A DNA stretch of 64,000 nucleotides, from contig MCGT01000038.1 of the NCBI GenBank assembly GCA_002104935.1, forward strand, positions 124,001-188,000, in the 5' to 3' direction. Shown one piece after another: positions 34,439 through 43,332 of the stretch. The position numbers and the translations under genes were made by a program. Below the pieces are notes generated by a model, which was not told the origin of the DNA, did no database searches, and was given only the letters and a program-made list of their open reading frames with translations. The DNA is from Hesseltinella vesiculosa. Taxonomy: Eukaryota > Mucoromycota > Mucoromycetes > Mucorales > Cunninghamellaceae. How positions within the stretch are numbered: position 1 is the stretch's first letter; the number at the start of each line of letters is the position of its first letter.

Positions 34439-35166
34439 ATGGTAAGAACCTGAAAATGTTGGGGGAGAAAATCAAGCTATAATAATATGAGTCGCATCAT
34501 TTTCAGTCAGATCAGCTCGACCCAGCACAAATATCAGAACTTCGAGAAGCATTCGATTTGTTTGACCGAGACAAAAATGGATTCATCGATACAAAGGAGC
34601 TCGGAGCTGTTATGCAATCCCTCCAAATGAACCCGTCTGATGCCGAGTTGCGTGATATGATTAATGAGGCTGATGCAGATGGCAATGGCACCATGGATTT
34701 CAGCGAGTTTTTATCGCTGATGGCAAGGTAATGCTATCATCAACAAAGTAGGCGGGTTTGAAATACCGTTTTACGTACGTCATAGAAAACAGCGCGACAC
34801 AGATACGACTCAAGAACTACGCCAAGCGTTTCAAGTGTTTGACAAGGATGGCAACAATTACATCTCCAAAGACGAACTACGTCAGGTTATGGACTCTGTG
34901 GGTAAGAACTGTTTAACAGGGAGGGGAAGTGTTCCAGGTAAAAGACAGGGTTAAACGCGTTCAACCTTGCGCTCATTTGTTTAGGTGAAAAATTAACCCA
35001 AGCTCAGCTGGAAGAAATGATTCAAGAAGCCGACACTGGTAATGAATGCATAAAAGATTACAAAACCAGGAGAGTAATGCCGCATCTGGTAACTCAAATT
35101 TTCTGTTTTTAAGATGGGGATGGACGTATCAACTATGAAGAGTTTGTCAAAATGATGGCCAAGTAA
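34439..35166 (+). CDS. Calmodulin or close calmodulin paralogue
   Basis: Ca2+ sensor of about 149 aa. Exon 1 is only the ATG (34439-34441), with a donor directly after it. Exon 2 starts at 34507 with [19 protein letters not shown]. Four EF-hands: [36 protein letters not shown] and [12 protein letters not shown]; each has Asp at position 1 and Glu at position 12. Helices match calmodulin ([35 protein letters not shown] end). It differs at many positions from the nearly invariant calmodulin sequence ([30 protein letters not shown]), so it may be a divergent calmodulin or a paralogue. Five exons; the last intron splits EF-hand 4 after ADT. Confidence 0.88.
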
Positions 35167-35271
35167 TAAAGAACGTTGTTTTTTATTTACAAAATTGCCT
35201 CTAGACGCAGAGAAACATGCTTCGTCCATTATTGCACGTGAGATAATCCTTATTCTTCGGTGTGGCCAATA

Positions 35272-36351
35272 TCATTTTTGAATTACGGGCTTCTTGATCA
35301 TGGGAAGTCCAAGCGCAATTCGAACGTATGGAATTTTCAATGTGATATTTTGTGCAACACTATACCAAGATGAGACCGTCCAATATAAACATATAGCCAT
35401 AGGAGCATGCGCTGCTACAGGAATAAAAGCTAATGCAAGGCACCGGAATCCATTATTCAAGACTGATTGCGATACTGTTAGTTTTTGATGCCGTGTAAAC
35501 CACTCATTTAGCTAGAAAGCCGTGAGCACAGCAGAAAATATGTTAACTGATATGACCCACATGTATATCCATTATGATGTACCTCTACATTTATCAAGTT
35601 ACCAGCACCGATCAAAAATGGAAAAACCATGGTCGCGTCTGCAGCGGTCAAATCTATCCAAGGACCGAACCCTTCATGATTCAGACCCGCAAAGGGTGAT
35701 TCGCGTAAGCGCCCTAGCCAAGGTAATGGCATCCCCAGCAAATCACGAACCGTCAATGTCATGCTAATGAACAACGGTATCTGCACGTATGGTAAAGTGA
35801 ACAACTTCCAGCGGCTACAACCATTTTGAGCGTAAATCTGCTTGACTTTTGCACGATACTAAAAATAAAAGTGAGCATTGTATGGATACAAACAGAAAAA
35901 AAAATACCTGACAATTCAATTCCTTTTGATATCCTTTATAATCGCCTTTGACCTGCTTTGCTACACTGACCTTGAGTGTCTCTGCCCAGCTGTTCAGTAT
36001 GGGGCTTAATTCGATCATAGTCGCCATGATCCTTTGCTGATATATGGCTAGGGGCAGTGTGATTGCAGATCGCAAAGCAAGAGTCCCAAGAACAATGGTA
36101 GAAGCCCAAGATAATCCAAAAAGATCATGCATGGCGATTAGAGCGTGCTCATTTACTTCAAGAAAAGCGGGCATGGCTGTCTCGGTTACAGTGCTGTCAA
36201 TGTTTATTGGTGTATTTGAGCCTGTAGTCACATCCGATAGCTGGGCGTTACTAGTAGCAAATCTTTTTCCCAAGCAAAGAGGGCTGTACCTTGTGTTGGT
36301 GCGAAAACTGCATGATACTGAACGGATCCGTAAAGCTCTAAAAGAAGTCAT
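35272..36351 (-). CDS. COX18: Mitochondrial inner-membrane insertase Cox18/Oxa2
   Basis: YidC/Oxa1/Alb3 family protein that exports the Cox2 C-terminus. The N-terminus (MTSFRALRIRSVSCSFRTNT) is a presequence. Then come FGLSWASTIVLGTLALRSAITLPLA split over TM1, the QQRIMATMIELSPIL loop, and the matrix segment YRAKVKQIYAQNGCSRWK, which is Cox18-like (IYxxxxC.P.K). TM segments TLPYVQIPLFISMTLTVRDL, GPWIDLTAADATMVFPFLIG and ALAFIPVAAHAPMAICLYW follow. It ends PMIKKPVIQK. Four exons. The W.DL..AD.....P loop is shared by Oxa1 and Cox18, so paralogue choice rests on the cysteine-containing loop and the short C-terminus. The mobile element starts about 54 bp upstream of this start codon. Confidence 0.82.
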
Positions 36352-36404
36352 GTTTGATCAACGAATAAAGAAAATAAAAAAAGGGAAAAAAAAAAAAAAA
36401 AAGG

Positions 36405-37592
36405 TTAGTTGAGCCGTGAATAATTTTTTTTAGCAGGCAAACCAATTGGGCGAACCGCTAAATTATTTTCAATTGCGCGCGAAAGTAGAATCAAGTGCAT
36501 GCGAAAGTTAAATCTACTGCACGCAAGCCAGATATTTCATTGCAGTTAGGTGAATCGCGAAAAAAAAAAAGACGAGGACGATATAGAAAGGGGGCTGTTG
36601 GAATTTGGCCAGGTTGGAGCACACTGGAGTAGCAGGATTTTGGAAAGGTTGGAGAGCACTGGAGCTGTTGGACATTGGATAGGTTGGAGAGCACTGGAGC
36701 AGCTGGATATTGGACAGGTTGGAGAGCACTGGAGCAGCTGGATATTGGACAGGTTGGAGAGCACTGGAGCTGTTGGATTTTGGACAGGTTGGAGAGTACT
36801 GGAGCTGTTGGATTTTGGACAGGTTGGAGAGCTCTGGAGCTGCTGGAATTTGGACATTTGGATTTTTTTGGGCAGGTTGGAGAGCACCGGAACTGTTGGA
36901 TTTTGGGCATTTGGATTGCTTGGACTTTGGACATTTGAATTGTGTAACTAACCCAAAAAATAAGCAAATAAAAAACAAACCCCTTTTCGCTACAAGAATT
37001 AATTTAGAGCAATTTTGCACTGTGAATTTTTATCGAATGGTCTGGGAGTCCCCTGGCGAAAATGGCCGATTTTTCGTTTTTTAAGCTGGTGAATCGGAGG
37101 TGTCAAAATAATACTGGTCGAAAGTTGGCTGGGCGACCTTCACCAATCGACTTGAGTTTTTCAGTACCAACATCATTTATGCATTTGCGCTCCCTAACAA
37201 AACTTCACATGGATCTAACACTCAAAAGTGCTGGGTAGCATCTTTTTTTTTTTTTTTAAAATGGAAATGTGGAAACTGGTGGTCAAATTCAATCGCCGCA
37301 CAATGGCGGTCATCAGCCTACCTAACCTCGATATTAAAAAGTAATCCAAAAGCCAATGTCACCCTTTACAAACGGTTCTAATGCTGGTAATATCTTCTTT
37401 TGATGTTGTGCCTGTTTCAATGTCACTCTCATCAGCTTGGCTTGACAAAAGCAGCTCAAAAATGTAGGTCCTTTGGAAGTGGCAATAATGGTTTTGCGTG
37501 CACTTGATTTAACTTTCGCGCGCACTAGAAAATAATTTAGCGGTTCGCCCGATTGGTTTGCCTGCTAAAAAAAATTATTCACGGCTCAACTA
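36405..37592. mobile_element. Non-autonomous DNA transposon with long terminal inverted repeats
   Basis: The left end 36405-36518 and the right end 37480-37592 are inverted copies for about 100 bp: TTAGTTGAGCCGTGAATAAT, TTTTTTTAGCAGGCAAACCAA, GGGCGAACCGCTAAATTATT, GCGCGCGAAAGT and ATCAAGTGCA can be read inward from both ends with few mismatches. No transposase frame lies between; the interior is a 35-bp minisatellite plus unique sequence. The outermost bases are consistent with a TA target duplication (TA before GTTGAGCC and after GGCTCAAC), as in Tc1/mariner-type elements, but this could also be part of the repeat. It sits between COX18 and a Prp6-like fragment. Relatives occur at about 8.3 and 23.3 kb. 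Confidence 0.85.
36605..36935. repeat. 35-bp minisatellite (about 8-9 copies) inside the element
   Basis: Unit AGGTTGGAGAGCACTGGAGC plus TGTTGGATTTTGGAC, with copies starting at 36681, 36716 and 36751 and onwards exactly 35 bp apart. Flanking copies are more diverged. The unit has no stop codon in several frames, so the period of 35 produces long but meaningless frames on both strands. Confidence 0.9.
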
Positions 37593-38026
37593 AAAACCTG
37601 ATTCCCGCCAAATGATGGTGGAAATCCGGTACAGTAAAACAAATTCGCAAGGCGAAGTCGCAAGCCGTTGCCGCATTTGGAAAGGGTATTGCTACCATTT
37701 GGGAAAGAATTCGCTACTGCCGATCTTGTGAAGAAGGGAGCCGCGTTTTCAAATAAAAAAAAAAGAGTAAGGTTCGCTTGATGGTATATGGCTTTCATGA
37801 GAAGTGCATTTGCAGCATCGTGCTTCCCTTCTTGAGATTCTAAATGGATAGCTTGGACCCACAGGCGAGGTTCCATGGGGTAGTCAGCCAAAAGTTCTTG
37901 CAGGATGGCCCGTACCACGGCGTTGGGGATGCTGTCCAGGCTATCCAACATGGTACGCAAATGATCAACAGCATTGGAGTAGCCAGGTATTTCGGGAGGA
38001 CCGTTGATAGGAGGTGGGGTTGTCAT
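37593..38026 (-). pseudogene. Fragment resembling the HAT-repeat C-terminus of Prp6
   Basis: From the ATG at 38026, YPMEPRLWVQAIHLESQEGK and HDAANALLMKA match the pattern of Prp6/PRPF6 HAT repeats (P.LWLE..RLE...G....A..LM.KA). After a T-rich stretch, NTLSKCGNGLRLRLANLFY again resembles the following Prp6 block (DALKKC..DP.VL...A.LFW), with the intervening text eroded. The frame runs into the inverted-repeat element's edge and stops at about 37586. It is likely a broken copy. Alternatively it is the 5' exon of a HAT/TPR gene cut by transposons. Confidence 0.45.
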
Positions 38027-38164
38027 TGTGCCGTGCTGGATGTGGGTGAAGAAAAAAAAATTGCAAAAAGCGGCTCATTGTGATTTTTAAACCTCGCACG
38101 CGACTTTTTTTTTTCCTTCTCTTTTTGCTTATTTTTTTTTTCACCCTTCCAACTTCCTTGCTAC

Positions 38165-41100
38165 ATGGAGAGAGAACAACCGCAACGCCGCCCTTACATA
38201 GGCTCAAAGCACCACCTCCAAGCACTGTACATCACCTTGATAAATGTGCCAGAGCCTGTTTACACCAACCTAACAGGGAACTTTCAAGAGTTCCAAGCCA
38301 ACAACGGCCTGACACAAGAGCAAGCCATCCTTGTACTCTCATGGGCTGAAAAACACAGATCAAGTAAGTCATCTGGGATAACACTGCTTCAGTTTTTTTT
38401 TTCCTCACCTTTTCATCTTCTTGAAACCCTCTCAAGCTCTTCGATTGTGTCAAGATTGCGGATCTCCTCATCACCTGACTCGCAGGTCGCGAGATTGTCC
38501 ATTCCACGACCGTCAGCAAGGACGTAAATTTCTGCCTTCATTTTCATGTGAAAACCTGCTGACCTCATTTTTTGTCACTTGTCAGCCATCACGGCTACGA
38601 CAGCTAGGGACCCTGATACCGCGGCTGACATTCGAAGAATGGTGCAGCAAGGTGCCCAACAATTTCAGGTGGCAGCTGCCAACCCAAACCCGCCTGAAGT
38701 TTGTCCTACCTGCAATCTGACTGGACACTCAAGCTCTGCAAATCGTGCCTGCCCATTTCATCCCACAAGCAAAGCTGAATTTATGAAACGCCACATGCCT
38801 GGCCATGAACAATACACACGAATCAAAAGCTTCGAAGCTTTCGTGCGAAAGCCATTTGTGGACCAGTTACGACAAGCAGTGTCCGTCAAATCTGAATATC
38901 TCAAGAATGTCATGACTCGCCTTCAACTGTTCATGTCAGATTATGCCGCCAACCATGCCTCTGATCTAACCCCCTTCCTGCTCCACCAAAACGGCCTCTA
39001 CCTGGTCTCCCAGCTCATACGTGGTCGCCGTGATGAATTTGTCACCAAGTCTGCCCAAGACCCTCGTGTTCCTGCTTCCTTGCTCCGCCATTGGGACAAT
39101 GATTACCATGTCACTTTGGCCCCCTATGACACCTATGACCAGCCGGGCCACACTGCGGAATTGACCATGGCATGCAAAGAGCAAGCAACGGCAAACAAAA
39201 ACCACATCAGCAAGAACTTCGAAGGACGGGTGAAAGCCTTTATCAAATTCCGGTTCGCTGTCGATGGCGAGGTAAAGCAGAGGTGAAAAAATAAGCATGG
39301 GTTGACTTTTCCGTGCTTGACTCTCTTCCATTTTTTTTTTTTTTAGTTGCCTAATAGCAGTGCCATGGGTGCCATCAAAGCCTATGCCTACGACAACTTT
39401 GCGCTCCGCCAACCAGATCCATCACAGCCCATTCCCGAAGAAATCCCTCACCACCATCGACGTCTGATGAATGATGTGATCATTGAGTTACGAGAGATGA
39501 AGCCATCAGAAGAAGACATCACCGCACAGACATTGCATGCCGATCCAGCGAAATACCTTCCCTTGCTTCGAAGTATCCTCGACGTGTATGACTATCATCG
39601 ATCTCTGCCCGAGACTGACGATGATCCAGTCACATTGCCATCATTCACGCTTCTCCCAATGCCCTCGAACCGCCCACGCTTTATCACCATCACAGCAGAG
39701 AACCTACCTTCCCTTGTCAACCGTCCCCACCACCAAATAAGCCGTCAAACACCCCGTCGCGTCCCACCGTTTATGGAAAAAATGGATCTCTTCTGGGACG
39801 TTTTCCGCCTTGACAAATATGGTTATGGAAGGCAAGTTCAGGAGACACAGCGACAAAAAAAAAAGGGGGGGCAAGTGGGCTAATTTTATACATGACTTTC
39901 TAGTGTGGATGATGTGAACAATGAATGGCATTATGGTCGTATGTTTTCTGGTGTGTTGCGCACGGACGGTGTCCAAATGCATGTCGTGTTTGCAAGACTG
40001 CCAACAGGACCAAAACCACCTCTACTATACGCACAAGACTTTGCCAATACGACTTACCCCATGCACCAATATGCGCTGTCGGGCACAGACCCTGGACGTC
40101 GAGCGGTCGTCACCACGTCCTTTGGATCTGGATCGGAGCCACACCCCATACGTAGAGTGTCTGCCAAGGAATACAAGACGATAACCAAAGAGACCGTACG
40201 TCAGAAGCACCTGAATGACAGGAAAAATAATGTGCTCTTACCTCTTCCTGGCGGCACTATGGCAACGATGGCGACGATTGAATCGGAAACGCCGACGACG
40301 ACCACATGCGACGTAGTTGAATTTCGGCAAGCCGTCTCGCACAAACTCCGCCATCTGACGTCGACAATGGCATTTTATGGAAGCCACTCATCGAAAGCCC
40401 GATTTGAAGCAAAGAAGGGTCAGCAACGAGGAGCCGCGGCCTGTGTCAACATCATGTTGACCGGGTCTGCCAAATATTGCAAGGCCAAGCGAATGAAAGC
40501 CAAGACGAGGAAAAACCGACGCCGGCGTCGCAAGTTGAGCCAGGAAAAGCGGGCAATCAAGCAGCAGATTGTTCGTTCTGACTATGTTGCTGTCGATACC
40601 CAGATCGCTGATGTCGACAACCAAATCGCTGTCCAAGAAGCCGCCATGGATGCCATTGTTTCCGGGATCATGGATCTCGACCTGTCACAAAACCAAGCCA
40701 TCCAAAGCGCACTGAACACACAGGTGACCGCCCACGAGCTCATGGTCAACACACTGGAACAACATCGACTGCTCCTGAAAAACCAAAAGGAACAACTGCA
40801 ACAAAAGTTCCTGGAACTGAACCATAGGTAGGAAATGGAATAAAAAAAAAAGGGAATCTGACTATTCCACCTCTTCTTTTAGCCCAAAAAAGTAAACCTG
40901 AAGTCGCCCTTGGAAAAAAAATCGTGCTCACTTTTTTCTTCCCCTCCTAGTCCTATGAAGAAACGATACCATGGCTCCCGCCCTCAGCAACAAGGTCCAT
41001 CCTTGGTGGCGTTTGGTGCTGCAATGATTGGTCGCGATGGGGCCAGAATCCGAGGGCATGCAGTTGGACGAACGGATGCTGTCCGAAATCACCTACTCGA

Positions 41101-41495
41101 ACGCCAGTCCCGTGCCCTTGCTCTGGTACTGCACACAGACGAATACTTGACCAGCCAGGCAAGTGCTTTTTTTTTTTTAGTCAGAAGACAAGTGACAAAT
41201 GTACGATTTTTCTTCTTATATCTAGGCTTGCAATGTCTGTGGAGGCCAATTGTCACCCGTTGCCAACAACAACAACCAACAAGGCATCTTTGGCCTGAAG
41301 CACTGCACTGCCTGCTGCATGTTTTGGGACCGAGATGCATGTGCAGCCAACAACATGCTTTGGGCTGCGCTCTCAACGCTGGAGGTTGGGGCCCGGCCTG
41401 CTCCCCTCGCACGACCAGCTCCTGGTGGTCCACATCATCGACGTCCGACTCTCCCCCTCATCTCCCTCCCACCGCAAAATTGTAAGGAAATCTGA
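38165..41495 (+). CDS. Fanzor protein (eukaryotic TnpB homologue, RNA-guided nuclease family)
   Basis: Spliced product of 952 aa from seven exons: 38165-38363, 38437-38523, 38586-39271, 39347-39831, 39904-40827, 40951-41158 and 41226-41495; total 2859 nt, all in frame. Introns 4 and 6 are GC-AG (AG|GCAAGT, CAG|GCAAGT). The N-terminus has two identical-spacing zinc modules, C-x2-C-x4-H-x7-CPFH (residues 71-90 and 135-154), followed by a helical region (EYLKNVMTRLQLFMSDYAAN). The nuclease core: LRTDGVQMHVVF; RuvC-I SGTDPGRRAVV (Asp548); SSKARFEAKKGQQRG; RuvC-II region SLVAFGAAMIG without the canonical Glu; the alternative Glu858 in TDEYLTSQ; target-nuclease-type zinc finger Cys865/868/890/893; and RuvC-III WDRDACAANNM (Asp900). 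A basic NLS-like stretch lies at about 679-703. Family members are guided by a short RNA from the transposon end. No transposase accompanies it here. Confidence 0.92.
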
Positions 41496-41785
41496 TAACT
41501 TGATTGTTTTATGTGAACTCATGTTTTTATTTAGAGTTTTTTTTTATTTTTTTTATACTACCAATTAGTCTTGGTTACGGATGACTTTTTTTTTTTTCAT
41601 CTGTTTGAAGTGTAGGCTTTGCCCGATACAGGTAAGAATCGAGAGAGGGTGAAAAAAAAAATCTGGCTTGGCACTCACTGTTCGTTTTCGTCGCTCCTGC
41701 TCTACCCTCTCTTGATTGGGTAAGTACCAACAAAAAACAGTTCGGATTGGTCAACCTTCATCAAGCTCACCCCACCCCTTCCCTT
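41380..41785 (+). ncRNA. Candidate omega-RNA / right end of the Fanzor element
   Basis: Overlaps the last 115 nt of the Fanzor frame and runs about 290 nt past the stop. It contains blocks that are also kept in the coding-dead copy at 30852-31141 (see that entry), including ATCTGTTTGAAGTG and GCCCGATACAGGT, and ends near TCAACCTTCATCAAGCTCAC, after which similarity stops. In TnpB and Fanzor loci the guide RNA is made from the 3' end of the gene and the adjacent transposon end. Position and conservation fit this; transcription and structure are not shown. Confidence 0.45.
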
Positions 41786-41865
41786 TTTTAACTTTCTTAG
41801 GTTTCTGCGCCTTTTTTTTTATTTGCTCTTTTTGCGACATTTCCATTCCTATCAAGTGTAACCCA

Positions 41866-42787
41866 ATGAGAATCTACACCAAGACTGGGGACAAGGGTAT
41901 ATAGATTAGCAAATAACACTCGATTTTTGAACCTTACTCGTAGGAACATCTAGTTTATTCAATGGCGAAAGACGAGCTAAGGATGATGACATCTTTGAAG
42001 CACTAGGAACTACTGACGAGCTCACAAGTCATATTGGGTAAGATGACTGCGAAAAACATTCTTCCAATCTTGCAGCATAACCTCTTTTTGTTCATTCAAT
42101 GAAGTTTAGCCTTGGAATATCTTGAAGACAACGGGGAAACATTTTTGATAGAATGCCTTGAAAAGGTAAGCAGTATGCCGTCGAATATCGTTTGCTCAAA
42201 GTCTTTTTTTTTCCAGGTGCAAAGCTGTCTGCAAGATATAGGCTCAAATATTGCCACCCCTCGTGAACGAGCTAGTGAATGTAGACGAGGTCAAACTCCT
42301 TCATCTTTCTCTGGAGCCAGCTACTCAAACTACTTAACTTATTTGTGTGTTGGGGGGGGGAATTTAGATCAAACGTCTTTTGATATAGATGCCTGTCTGG
42401 TTAAAGAGCTGGAATCATGGATTGACAAGATCGATGAGAGCTTGCCCAGATTGACGAAATTTATATTACCGGTATGGAAATGCTGCTTTTTGATTATTTA
42501 TATTTGATGATGTTTTTAGTCTGGCGGTAAGGCAAGTGCAGTGCTCCATGTTGCAAGAACAGTCTGCCGCCGAGCTGAACGTCGTGTTCAACCTCTGACC
42601 CGAGACCATATTTGCGACGACAGTGTTGGAGTATACTTGAACAGGTATGAATGCGTAATATGGATATACCAAGTATAGTGGCCGCATTTCTCATTTATTT
42701 AGACTGAGTGATTTTTTATTCAATGCTGCTCGACTCACTGCCAAAAATGAAGGCAAACGAGAAAAGATATACACGAAGCCTCAGTAA
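41866..42787 (+). CDS. Cob(I)alamin adenosyltransferase (PduO/MMAB type)
   Basis: Makes adenosylcobalamin from ATP and cob(I)alamin. It starts [11 protein letters not shown], continues [113 protein letters not shown] and ends [14 protein letters not shown] with [13 protein letters not shown]. TKTGDxG, LGTTDEL and [12 protein letters not shown] are the ATP- and cobalamin-site motifs. About six exons. No clear mitochondrial presequence before this ATG; an upstream exon could supply one. Its presence implies B12 use, for example by methylmalonyl-CoA mutase, which is unusual among fungi. It begins about 80 bp after the Fanzor element's end. Confidence 0.92.
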
Positions 42788-43332
42788 ATATGTGTTCATT
42801 TGCCCAAGACTCTTTTGCAACAAAGTCGAAGAGCCATGACATTTGTTGATACTAAAGCAGCACCGACAAAAAAGCCTGTCCATTCAAGAGTCGGCCATCA
42901 CCAACTGATATATTCGTTTGGCGTCACCTTGACTAGTTTCGAATAAAAAAACTGATTTCTTTCATTAAATGGCCACCTTGGAGAGTATCTGTGGTAACAG
43001 ATGCAAGATCCAGTTCCACCTCGTTGGTTGACGGATGTTTCAACAAGTTCACGACACGAGCAACTTTTTTTATTTCCGACCGAATGATGGGTACCAACCT
43101 TTAGTAGCAGAAAAAGATTGAGCTAAAATGTATTCAAATTGCATCTTTGATAATTGTTTGCAGCGCAGGTTTTTATTTGAAACGGTGATGGTATTATAGA
43201 GAGTGAAGGGGCAACGGGACAAAGTTGCTTCATCTTTACCAACTTTAAGCCTTGAGTGTGCTCTTTGAATGGTTGTCTCTTTTTTTTGCGTCCAAGCATC
43301 CATGTTATTCTTTTGTCCTAGTCTTCCTTGTC
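42788..43332. other. Convergent 3' region
   Basis: The 3' flanks of the adenosyltransferase and LUC7 genes. Short frames only; no gene or RNA is recognised. Confidence 0.5.

Noticed and set aside
36491..37084. Several long overlapping frames on both strands around 36.5-37.1 kb
   Set aside because: They are products of the 35-bp minisatellite, whose unit lacks stops in several registers. The repeat peptides (CSNLSN.QQLQCSP and similar) occur in all frames and carry no gene signals.
38165..41495. Bacterial contamination or an IS605-type insertion as the source of the TnpB-like gene
   Set aside because: Six spliceosomal introns, eukaryote-type zinc modules and the relocated glutamate argue for a resident eukaryotic Fanzor.
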